Of a stretch of 34,466 nt of DNA, positions 1 through 7,811 are shown piece by piece. How positions within the stretch are numbered: the stretch's first letter is position 1; the number at the start of each line of letters is the position of its first letter. Both the position numbers and the translations under genes were made by a program. The notes under the pieces are model-generated. The model was not told where the DNA came from, did not search any database, and saw only the letters and a program-made list of their open reading frames with translations. The DNA is from Streptomyces sp. SBT349 (GTDB lineage: Bacteria > Actinomycetota > Actinomycetes > Streptomycetales > Streptomycetaceae), in contig NZ_LAVK01000032.1 in assembly GCF_001083795.1 (NCBI RefSeq), positions 1 to 34,466 on the forward strand, read 5' to 3'.

Positions 1-1
1 C

Positions 2-286
2 GCGGCCGACGGCGGCCGGGTCTCCCACCACGGCTCCCCGAGCGGGGGCTTCGCCGTCCCCGACCCCGGTGATGCCGCTCGCCGCGGCATCACCCCGCGG
101 GGCATCCAGGACCTTCAGCTGCCCCCGGAGGAGCGGGTCGCGCGGCTGGCCGAGGCGCTGGACGCGGCGGCGGTGGGAGCCGTCGGCCCGCTGATCGGCC
201 AGACGTACCCGCTGACCGCCGCGGCCGAGGCGCACACGGCGATCGAGACCCGCCGCACGACCGGCAAGACGCTGCTGCTCCCGTAA
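2..286 (+). CDS. Zinc-type alcohol dehydrogenase / quinone oxidoreductase, C-terminal fragment
   Basis: The open frame enters from the left edge and ends at TAA 284-286, leaving about 94 C-terminal residues. The tail contains the pattern LIGQTYPLTAAAEAHTAIE followed by RRTTGKTLLLP. This is the usual ending of NADPH:quinone reductase / zinc-binding dehydrogenase (MDR superfamily) proteins, where the last strand and GK(T/V)-LLP end close the catalytic domain. The nucleotide-binding and active-site parts lie outside the window, so substrate and zinc content cannot be judged. It converges on the ABC permease gene that follows, across about 127 bp containing a tandem repeat. Family assignment is fairly safe; the exact enzyme is not. 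Confidence 0.8.
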   Translation, partial: AADGGRVSHHGSPSGGFAVPDPGDAARRGITPRGIQDLQLPPEERVARLAEALDAAAVGAVGPLIGQTYPLTAAAEAHTAIETRRTTGKTLLLP

Positions 287-343
287 GCCTCCGCCCCACG
301 GTGGCCGGCCACGGCCGCGCGCCCCTCGTCGCGCGCCCCTCGC

Positions 344-381
344 GGGACGCGAGCGGTCCGCCGGGACGCGAGCGGTCCGCC
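344..381. repeat. Two tandem copies of a 19-bp unit
   Basis: The unit GGGACGCGAGCGGTCCGCC occurs at 344-362 and again, identical, at 363-381. Each copy can fold GGAC...GTCC around a seven-base loop. It lies between two convergent genes, so it may serve as a terminator region or be a slippage product. A second short direct repeat (GCGCGCCCCTCG) lies just before it. Confidence 0.7.
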
Positions 382-413
382 GCCGGGGGGCGAACGCGCG
401 CCCCGGCGGGCCG

Positions 414-1157
414 TCAGGCGTCTCTCGTGCGGAGGGCGGCCGTGGCGGCGAGGAGGGCGAGGGTGGTGTAGCCGGTGATCAGCAGCAGCGACGGCCAGGG
501 GCCGAGCGAGCCCACCGCCTCCGCCGTCGCGTCCGAGGTCTGGATCAGCTTCTCCAGCGCCGCGGTCGGGGAGGTCCCGGCCACCCACCGTTCCGCGTCC
601 CCGAACAGCGGCCCCAGCATCGACGGGAGCAGCAGCCCGGCCACCACGGCGGTGACGGCGCCCGCCGCGTGGCGGATCAGCGTGCCCACCGCGAGGCCGA
701 GGAGCCCCGCCACCGAGAACACCGCCGCCACCCCGAACAGCGCGGGCAACGGGTCGCCCTGCGCGTAGCCGTCGTCCAGCATCGCGCCCCCGACCAGGTA
801 GGCCCCCGCCGCGGACGGCAGCGCCAGCGCGAACAGCAGCCCCGCCAGCAACGCCGCCTTGGCCGCCAGCACCGTGGAACGTCGCGGCACCGCGGCGAAC
901 GTGGTCGCGATCGTGCCGCTTCCGTACTCGCCCGAGACCGTCAGCACCCCCACCACCGCGGCCAGCATCAGCGCGGGAACGGAGAGGGTCAGGCTGCCCC
1001 CGAGCACCGTGTCGTCCGGCTGGAGGCTCTCGGTCGCGGCGACGAACGCCGCTCCTGGCACCGGGAGCGCGGCCATCACCGCCGTGGTCCACACCGTGGA
1101 CCGCACGCTGCGGAACTTGATCCACTCGAAGGCCAGCGCCCTCGGGAACGTCCTCAC
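414..1157 (-). CDS. ABC-2 type exporter permease (module 1)
   Basis: A 247-residue membrane protein beginning with the segment ALAFEWIKFRSVRSTVWT, typical of small ABC-2 permeases of antibiotic or peptide exporters in actinobacteria. About six hydrophobic segments follow. The SGEYGSGTIATTFAAVPRR motif after the second helix is the usual cytoplasmic coupling region. The start is GTG at 1157, overlapping the TGA of the upstream ATPase gene (GTGA), so the two are translationally coupled. It is clearly paralogous to the permease at 22363-23103: both share FEW-K--SVRST, the EY-G-TI pattern and an R-RDA end. The substrate is unknown. The neighbouring two-component system suggests induction by cell-envelope or antibiotic stress. 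Confidence 0.88.
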   Translation of the reverse strand: MRTFPRALAFEWIKFRSVRSTVWTTAVMAALPVPGAAFVAATESLQPDDTVLGGSLTLSVPALMLAAVVGVLTVSGEYGSGTIATTFAAVPRRSTVLAAKAALLAGLLFALALPSAAGAYLVGGAMLDDGYAQGDPLPALFGVAAVFSVAGLLGLAVGTLIRHAAGAVTAVVAGLLLPSMLGPLFGDAERWVAGTSPTAALEKLIQTSDATAEAVGSLGPWPSLLLITGYTTLALLAATAALRTRDA

Positions 1158-2080
1158 CGCGCCACCTCCGCGCCCGCCGTGGCCCGGTACTCGGCGGAGG
1201 CCGCGGCCATCGCCGTGTAGACCTCCTCCAACGAGGAGAGCCGCGGCGTCAGTTCGCTCAGCGCCACGCCGTGCGCGCGGGCCAGTTCGCCGATCGCCGC
1301 CGCGTCCAGGGCCTCGACCAGCCAGCCGCCGCGCGGGTCGGGGCTCACCCGGGCGCCCGCGCCTTCCAGCAGCGCCCGCATCCGTTCCGCCTCCGCCGCG
1401 CGGACCAGCGTCCCGCCCGCCGAGTGCGACTCGATGAACTCCCGCATCGGCATGTCCGCCAGCAGCCTGCCGCGCCCGATCACGACCAGGTGGTCGGCCG
1501 TCAGCTCCATCTCGCTCATCAGGTGGCTGGAGAGGAACACCGTCCGCCCCTGCGCCGCGAGCGACCTCATCAGGTCCCTGATCCAGCGGATGCCCTCGGT
1601 GTCCAGGCCGTTCACCGGCTCGTCCAGGATCAGCACCTCGGGATCGCCGACCAGCGCCGCGGCGATGCCCAGCCGCTGGCCCATGCCGAGCGAGAAGCCC
1701 TTGGCGCGTTTCCTGGCCGTGCCCGCGTCGAGGCCGACCATCCCCAGCACCTCGTCCACCCTGCGCTGCCCGATGCCGCTCGCCGCGGCCAGCCCGGCGA
1801 GGTGGTGCCAGGCGGAACGGCCGCCGTGCACGCCCTTGGCGTCCAGCAGCGAGCCGACGGTGCGCAGGGGCGCGGACAGCTCCCGGTAGGCGCGCCCGCC
1901 GACGAGCGCGCTGCCCGCGGTCGGGGCGTCGAGGCCCAGGATCATGCGCATGGTGGTGGACTTCCCGGCCCCGTTCGGCCCGAGGAACCCGGTCACCCGG
2001 CCCGGCCGCACCGTGAACGAGAGCCCGTCGACGGCGCGCTCGGCGCCGTACCGCTTGGTGAGCTCGTGTATGTCAATCAC
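1154..2080 (-). CDS. ABC exporter ATPase (module 1)
   Basis: A 308-residue ATP-binding subunit. Visible motifs are Walker A GPNGAGKST, the degenerate signature FSLGMGQRLGIA, Walker B LILDEPVNGLD and the H-loop region FLSSHLMSEME. The last ~90 residues form the accessory C-terminal domain common in drug and bacteriocin-type exporters. An upstream ATG at 2161 gives a longer frame, but the added 27 residues look non-coding. GTG at 2080 starts directly with IDIHELTKRYG, matching family N-termini. That GTG has no Shine-Dalgarno sequence; instead TAGCGT lies exactly 7 nt upstream, suggesting leaderless translation. It pairs with the downstream permease through a GTGA overlap and follows the response regulator gene by about 150 bp. 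Confidence 0.9.
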   Translation of the reverse strand: MIDIHELTKRYGAERAVDGLSFTVRPGRVTGFLGPNGAGKSTTMRMILGLDAPTAGSALVGGRAYRELSAPLRTVGSLLDAKGVHGGRSAWHHLAGLAAASGIGQRRVDEVLGMVGLDAGTARKRAKGFSLGMGQRLGIAAALVGDPEVLILDEPVNGLDTEGIRWIRDLMRSLAAQGRTVFLSSHLMSEMELTADHLVVIGRGRLLADMPMREFIESHSAGGTLVRAAEAERMRALLEGAGARVSPDPRGGWLVEALDAAAIGELARAHGVALSELTPRLSSLEEVYTAMAAASAEYRATAGAEVAR

Positions 2081-2087
2081 GGGAACG

Positions 2088-2093
2088 ACGCTA
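2088..2093 (-). promoter_or_regulatory. -10 element TAGCGT of a likely leaderless promoter for ABC module 1
   Basis: On the minus strand TAGCGT is followed by 7 nt (CGTTCCC) and then the GTG start at 2080. No ribosome-binding site is present. This places the expected transcription start at or next to the G of GTG. The same hexamer and spacing occur before genes at 21345 and 21455. Confidence 0.55.
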
Positions 2094-2137
2094 GGCAGCC
2101 CTCGCTCCCCCGGAATCCGCCGCGGGGAGTCGGCCGC

Positions 2138-2153
2138 TACCCCGCCGGGAGTA
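2138..2153 (-). promoter_or_regulatory. Probable response-regulator operator TACTCC-N4-GGGGTA
   Basis: The minus strand reads TACTCC CGGC GGGGTA, flanked by GC on each side, a nearly perfect inverted repeat. The same layout, TACTCC-N4-GGCGTA, is present at 4089-4104 before the histidine kinase gene. Its centre lies about 65 bp upstream of the proposed transcription start of the ABC genes, a distance suited to an activator. The adjacent response regulator (2232-2939) is the obvious candidate binder. Confidence 0.5.
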
Positions 2154-2231
2154 GCCCGCACGCCGGCGGCAGCGGCGACGGCGGCGACCCGTTCGTCCAG
2201 CGGGCCGAGGGCGGCGTCCCGGGTGCCGGGG

Positions 2232-2939
2232 TCAGGCGGCGCCGCCGCCGGGCCGCTCGCCCGCGCGGACCAGGCCCGTCTCGTAGGCGAGGACCACCAG
2301 CTGCGCGCGGTCGCGGGCGCCGAGCTTGGTCATGGCGCGGCTGACGTGCGTCTTGGCGGTCAGCGGGGACATCAGCAGCCGCGCGCCGATCTCCTCGTTG
2401 GACAGGCCCGCCGCCACCTGCGCCATCACCTCGCGCTCGCGGACGGTCAGCGGCGCCAGCCGCGCGGCGCCGTCGGCCAGCGGGGTGCGCAGGCGGGCGA
2501 ACTCCTCGATCACCCGCCGTGTCACCGAGGGCGCCAGCAGGCTGCGGCCACCGGCCACCGTGCGGATCGCCTCGCGCAGCTCGCCCGGTTCGATGTCCTT
2601 GAGCAGAAAGCCCGCCGCGCCGGCGCGCAGCGCCTCGAAGACGTACTCGTCGGCCTCGAACGTCGTCAGCACCAGGACCCGCACCGCGTCCAGCGCGGGG
2701 TCGGCCGCGATCCGCCGGGTCGCCTCCAGGCCGTCCACGCGGGGCATGCGGATGTCCATCAGCACCACGTCGGGGCGGGTGGTGCGGACCGCCTCGACCG
2801 CCGCCCCGCCGTCGGCCGCCTCCGCGACCACCACCAGGTCGTCCGTCAGATCGAGCAGCGCGCGGAACCCGGCCCGCACCACCGTCTGGTCGTCGGCGAG
2901 GACGACGCGGATCCGCGCGCCCCCCGGCTCGCCGGTCAA
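2232..2939 (-). CDS. NarL/FixJ-family response regulator (module 1)
   Basis: A 235-residue regulator. The receiver domain is at residues 10-125, with acidic residues D16/D17, phospho-acceptor D62 in VVLMDIRMP, the switch Thr in LVLTTF and Lys in FLLKDI. The LuxR-type helix-turn-helix is near the end (LTVREREVMAQVAAGLSNEEIG...TAKTHVSRAMTKLGARDR). The start is a rare TTG at 2939, supported by AGGAGG four bases upstream and by the lack of any ATG or GTG before the conserved RIRVVLADD strand. TTG overlaps the kinase stop codon (TTGA). It should receive phosphate from the kinase at 2936-4054 and probably binds the paired TACTCC-N4-GGNGTA sites to control the exporter and its own operon. Confidence 0.92.
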   Translation of the reverse strand: MTGEPGGARIRVVLADDQTVVRAGFRALLDLTDDLVVVAEAADGGAAVEAVRTTRPDVVLMDIRMPRVDGLEATRRIAADPALDAVRVLVLTTFEADEYVFEALRAGAAGFLLKDIEPGELREAIRTVAGGRSLLAPSVTRRVIEEFARLRTPLADGAARLAPLTVREREVMAQVAAGLSNEEIGARLLMSPLTAKTHVSRAMTKLGARDRAQLVVLAYETGLVRAGERPGGGAA

Positions 2940-4054
2940 CGCGCCTCCTGACGGGTCGGCAGGGTGGCGCGCACGCGGAACCCGCCCGAGGGCAGCGCGC
3001 CGTACTCCAGGCTGCCGCCCACCGCCGCGGCCCGCTCCCGCATCCCGAGCAGCCCGAACCCGGTGCCGGGGCGCGGCGCGGACGGCCCCTCGTCCACCAC
3101 CTCGACCAGCAGGCTCCCCCCGGCCACCGTCCGCACCGAGACGGCGGCGTGCCGGGAGGCGGAGTGCTTCACCACGTTGGTCAGGGCCTCCTGGACGATG
3201 CGGTACGCGGCCAGCTCCACCACGGGCGGCAGCGCGTCGCCCGGCGTGTGGTGCAGGGTCACGTCCAGCGGAGCGCGCCCGACCAGTTCGGGGAGCTGTT
3301 CGAGACGCGGCGCGGGCGCGACCGGCTCGCCCGCCGTGCCCGGTTCCCCCGGCCCGCCCGGCTCGTCGCGCAGGATCGTCACCGTCGTCCGCAGCTCGCG
3401 CACCGCCTCCCGGCCCGAGGCGCGGACCTGGCGCAGCGCCGTTCTGGCCAGCTCCGGCCTGGTGTCGAGCGCTTCGAGGGCGACCCCGGCCTGCACGGTC
3501 ATCGCCGTGACGGTGTGGGCGATGACGTCGTGCAGCTCGCGGGCGATCCTGACGCGTTCCTCCCTCACCCGGCGCGCGGTCTCGCGTGCGCGCTCCTGGT
3601 CGGCCCGGCGCGCCAGCTCGTGCCGCCCGCGGATCACCTCGCCCAGCAGCAGCGGGACCAGCGGGATCGCCATCTCCAGCACGGGCGAGGGCACCGGGCG
3701 GCCCGTCTCCTGACCCGCCACCACGGCGGCGGCGCCCGACAGCAGCGCGGCGACCACCGCGACCCGCAGGGTGCGGCGGCGGTCGCCGCGTTCCGCGACG
3801 TAGTAGAGGCAGACCATCGCGGGGAGGTTGAGCAGCTCCCCGAGGTGGCCGAGGACCGTCCAGGTCAGCGACCCCGCGCCGGTCACCACCGCCGCCGCGA
3901 GGGGGCGGCGGCGGTGACCGAGGAGCGCGACGGCCGAGACGGCGAACACGGCCCAGCTCACCCAGTCGTCCTCGCGGGAGCCGGTCACGTTGGAGGCCAG
4001 GTCGGCGGCGGTCAGCGCACCGACGGCCAGCGTGAGCAGCAGTTCCTTGCCCAT
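2936..4054 (-). CDS. NarL-type sensor histidine kinase (module 1)
   Basis: A 372-residue membrane kinase. Four or five hydrophobic helices fill residues 1-140, with no large extracellular domain, so it probably senses within the membrane as intramembrane kinases do. The HisKA_3 dimerisation helix contains H175 in RIARELHDVIAH. The HATPase domain has the N-box RIVQEALTNVVKHS and G-box GFGLLGMRERAAAVGG. The frame is open upstream to 4087, but ATG 4054 begins the hydrophobic N-terminus (MGKELLLTLAVGAL) and sits 6 nt after TACGGT, suggesting a leaderless start. The gene overlaps the response regulator. The module layout kinase-regulator-ATPase-permease matches bacitracin-, lantibiotic- or envelope-stress-responsive export systems; the ligand is unknown. 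Confidence 0.92.
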   Translation of the reverse strand: MGKELLLTLAVGALTAADLASNVTGSREDDWVSWAVFAVSAVALLGHRRRPLAAAVVTGAGSLTWTVLGHLGELLNLPAMVCLYYVAERGDRRRTLRVAVVAALLSGAAAVVAGQETGRPVPSPVLEMAIPLVPLLLGEVIRGRHELARRADQERARETARRVREERVRIARELHDVIAHTVTAMTVQAGVALEALDTRPELARTALRQVRASGREAVRELRTTVTILRDEPGGPGEPGTAGEPVAPAPRLEQLPELVGRAPLDVTLHHTPGDALPPVVELAAYRIVQEALTNVVKHSASRHAAVSVRTVAGGSLLVEVVDEGPSAPRPGTGFGLLGMRERAAAVGGSLEYGALPSGGFRVRATLPTRQEAR

Positions 4055-4060
4055 CCCCCC

Positions 4061-4104
4061 ACCGTAGGCGCGCGGGGCGACGGGCACGTACGCCGAGCGG
4101 AGTA
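4061..4104 (-). promoter_or_regulatory. Promoter and operator of the module 1 kinase-regulator operon
   Basis: The minus strand has -10-like TACGGT at 4066-4061, six bases before ATG 4054. Upstream, TACTCC GCTC GGCGTA (4104-4089) lies inside a CGTAC-N10-GTACG inverted repeat (4087-4106). The operator is centred about 42 bp from the predicted start of transcription, overlapping the -35 position. It has the same sequence and spacing as the site before the ABC genes (2138-2153). Confidence 0.5.
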
Positions 4105-4115
4105 CGCGGGGGCCG

Positions 4116-5525
<1,410 letters not shown>

Positions 5526-5665
5526 GAACCCTCACGCCTTCTCTCGCACTCGCACGGTGTTCGTGACCATTCTCCCGCACCATGAGACCACCCCCGCGGG
5601 CCCCCGCGCGGCCGGGGACCCCCGCCGCCGGTCACGGGCCGCCGAACGGCACCGGTCCCCCGCGC

Positions 5666-6025
5666 CTACGCCCACCACGCCTCGGCGAGCACCGTTCCCG
5701 CGGCCGTCGCGGCCAGGCCCGCGGCGAGGCTCGTGGCCGCGTTGGCCGCGGCGCGCGGGCGGGCGCCGCTCTCCGCGAGGCGGAGCGTCTCCCACGAGAA
5801 CGTCGAGTACGTCGTCAGCGCGCCGCACAGGCCGGTGGCCAGGAGGAGGCGGGCCTCGGTGGCGACGCCCGTCAGGAGGCCGATCAGCGCGCAGCCCGCG
5901 ACGTTGGCCGCGAGCGTCCCCCAGGGGAAGGCGTCGCCGAGCCTGGCGCGCACCGCCTGGTCGGTCAGGTACCGCAGCGGAGCGCCCACCGCGCCGCCCG
6001 CCACGACCAGCAGCCAGTGGTTCAC
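5666..6025 (-). CDS. crcB: Fluoride channel CrcB/Fluc, second subunit
   Basis: A 119-residue membrane protein with four predicted helices. It has Fluc hallmarks: [11 protein letters not shown] at the N-terminus, [16 protein letters not shown] in helix 2 with the pore Asn, and [15 protein letters not shown] at the helix 3 break, whose Phe and Thr residues line the fluoride path. A longer open frame runs upstream, but GTG 6025 overlaps the stop of the preceding crcB (GTGA) and gives the standard Fluc start. Two adjacent crcB genes usually make an inverted heterodimer exporting F- passively; single genes form dual-topology homodimers. It probably depends on translation of the upstream copy. No fluoride riboswitch was recognised nearby. 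Confidence 0.93.
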   Translation of the reverse strand: MNHWLLVVAGGAVGAPLRYLTDQAVRARLGDAFPWGTLAANVAGCALIGLLTGVATEARLLLATGLCGALTTYSTFSWETLRLAESGARPRAAANAATSLAAGLAATAAGTVLAEAWWA

Positions 6026-6483
6026 CGCGCCACCCCGGCCAGCCTCCGTGTCGCCGCCGCGGCGAGCCACACCGCCGCCAGCGCCGCGAGCGGCGTCGCG
6101 CCCAGGTACAGCAGTCCGGCCGGGGCCGGGCCGCCGGTCAGCAGGTGCTCGGCGTCCTGCGCGTACGTGGAGAACGTGGTGAACCCGCCCAGCACGCCGG
6201 TGCCGAGGAAGGGGCGCACCAGCCGGTGCGGTGCGAACGCCTCGGTGGCCAGCACCATCAGCACGCCGATCAGCGCGCACCCCACCACGTTGATCAGGAG
6301 CGTGGTCCAGGGGAAGCCGTGCCGGGTCGTGGGCCACAGCAGGTAGGCGCCGTACCGGGCGGCCGTGCCGAGGGCGCCGCCCGCGGCGACGGCGGCGAGG
6401 ACGGGCCCCCACGGGCGCGGCCCCGGCCCCGGCGGCGGAGGCCGCCGGGGCTCGGGGGGCTCGGGGGGCTCGGGCGCGTTCAT
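6022..6483 (-). CDS. crcB: Fluoride channel CrcB/Fluc, first subunit
   Basis: A 153-residue Fluc subunit. Residues 1-25 are a proline/glutamate-rich tail coded by short 9-bp repeats (PEP PEP PEP), unusual for this compact family. Four membrane helices follow, with [29 protein letters not shown] and [17 protein letters not shown] carrying the conserved pore residues. It overlaps the second crcB by four bases. The start at ATG 6483 has no Shine-Dalgarno sequence, while TAGCAT ends 8 nt upstream, so a leaderless transcript starting just after the MreB-like gene is possible. Each subunit could face the opposite way in the membrane to form the double-barrelled channel. Function as a fluoride exporter is well supported by family. 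Confidence 0.92.
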   Translation of the reverse strand: MNAPEPPEPPEPRRPPPPGPGPRPWGPVLAAVAAGGALGTAARYGAYLLWPTTRHGFPWTTLLINVVGCALIGVLMVLATEAFAPHRLVRPFLGTGVLGGFTTFSTYAQDAEHLLTGGPAPAGLLYLGATPLAALAAVWLAAAATRRLAGVAR

Positions 6484-6491
6484 CGCCCGGC

Positions 6492-6497
6492 ATGCTA
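6492..6497 (-). promoter_or_regulatory. -10-like TAGCAT before the crcB pair
   Basis: On the minus strand TAGCAT lies 8 nt before ATG 6483 and no ribosome-binding site is visible. It would let the crcB pair be transcribed separately from the MreB-like gene, which ends at 6511. Evidence is positional only. Confidence 0.35.
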
Positions 6498-6510
6498 CGC
6501 GGGCCGGGCG

Positions 6511-7722
6511 TCAGAGCGGGGCGCTTCCCGACCTGGCTCCCGACGCGATCCCGTCGTCGAGCCCGGGCTCGGGATCCGGGTCGGCCGCCATCGGGTCGAA
6601 CGGCTCGGTGTCGGCGACCGCCCCGGCCGTGAACGCCTCGGCCCGGCGGCGCCGCTGGCGCTCCTGGCGCTCCTGGCGCCGCGAGCCGCGGCCGGGGCGC
6701 ACGCCCCTGCGCGACAGCGGCCTGTCCCTGCCCTCGATCAGCGAACCGAGGCCCTGGACGGCGCAGAGCGCGGGCTCCTCGGCGATGTTGACGGGCATTC
6801 CGGTGCTGTCGCGGATCATGGTGTCGAGACCCGGCAGCTCGGCCGCGCCGCCGGTGAGCATCACGCCGCGCTCGGCGAGGTCGGCGACCAGGTCGGGCGG
6901 GCAGCGGTGCAGCACGGCGCGGATCGCGTCGAGCAGCCCGGTCACCGGCGGCTGGGCGGCGGCCCGCAGCTCCTCCGGGTCCACCTTCACCGTGCGGGCG
7001 AGGCCGGTGGCGACATCGCGGCCCGCGACCTCGGTCATCTGCGGCACCGCCCCCGCCAGCGCCCGGTGCAGGGGGCGGACGGCCTGGCTGGGCAGCAGCA
7101 TCTCGTGCTGGTTCCGCAGGTGCTGGACCAGGGCGCGGTCGATGGTCTCGCCGCCCATGGCCACCTTGTCGGCGGCGACGATCGAGCCGAGGGAGAGCAC
7201 CGCGATCTCGGTGGTGGCCGCGCCGACCTGGATGATCAGGGTGGCCTCCGGCTCCTCGACCGGCAGGCCGCAGCCCACCCCGGCGGTGATCAGGCTGTCG
7301 ACCAGCTCGACACGGCGCGCGCCGAGGCCGACCAGGGTCTCCAGCGCCGCCCGCCGGGCGAGGGGGTCGGCGTCGTGCGGGATGCAGACGGCGGCGCGCA
7401 GCATCGGCCGGAAGCGCCAGGCCCGGCGGAGCTTGGCGCCGACCATGGCGCGCAGCATGCGCTGGGCCATGTCGATGTCCACCACGGTTCCGCCGACGAT
7501 GGGGCGGACGACGCGGATGTTGGCGGGCGTGCGGCCCGACATCCGCTCCGCGGGCGTGCCGACCGCGATCAGCGCGCCGGTCTTGGTGTTCACGGCGACA
7601 ACGGAGGGCTCGTCGACGATCAGGCCGGTCTGTTTCAGGTAGACACGCGTGCGCGCCGCACCGAGGTCGGCGGCCACGGTGCAGCGGCGCAGGTGATCAA
7701 GCGTGAGGGTCATACTGATCAT
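6511..7722 (-). CDS. MreB/Mbl-like actin homologue with altered nucleotide-binding motifs
   Basis: A 403-residue actin-like protein (400 if started at ATG 7713; neither ATG has a clear ribosome-binding site). Similarity to MreB runs the full length: AADLGAARTRVYLKQTGLIVDEPSV, VGTPAERMSGRTPANI-VVRPI, VCIPHDADPLARRAALE, LPVEEPEATLII, LTGGAAELPGLDTMI and MPVNIAEEPALCAVQGLG. The phosphate-2 loop, DIGGGTT in MreB, is QVGAATT here (residues 165-171). The EEPMAAAIG helix motif is DSLITAGVG. About 80 extra residues at the end are first Arg/Gln-rich, then acidic. Streptomyces has such divergent MreB-like proteins (Mbl and a third homologue) linked to spore-wall integrity; this is probably one of them. 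Loss of the Asp suggests weak or no ATP hydrolysis. Confidence 0.85.
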   Translation of the reverse strand: MISMTLTLDHLRRCTVAADLGAARTRVYLKQTGLIVDEPSVVAVNTKTGALIAVGTPAERMSGRTPANIRVVRPIVGGTVVDIDMAQRMLRAMVGAKLRRAWRFRPMLRAAVCIPHDADPLARRAALETLVGLGARRVELVDSLITAGVGCGLPVEEPEATLIIQVGAATTEIAVLSLGSIVAADKVAMGGETIDRALVQHLRNQHEMLLPSQAVRPLHRALAGAVPQMTEVAGRDVATGLARTVKVDPEELRAAAQPPVTGLLDAIRAVLHRCPPDLVADLAERGVMLTGGAAELPGLDTMIRDSTGMPVNIAEEPALCAVQGLGSLIEGRDRPLSRRGVRPGRGSRRQERQERQRRRRAEAFTAGAVADTEPFDPMAADPDPEPGLDDGIASGARSGSAPL

Positions 7723-7811
7723 GTTGTGTGCCCGGGACAGGGCCCGCCCGCTGGAGTGCGCCGACCGGGGGAGCGCCTTCGCCGGAGGCGGCGCGCACGC
7801 GCGACGGCCCG

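Noticed and set aside
6484-6600. Fluoride riboswitch ahead of the crcB pair
   Set aside because: Only 27 bp separate crcB from the upstream gene and no fluoride-riboswitch core was recognised there.
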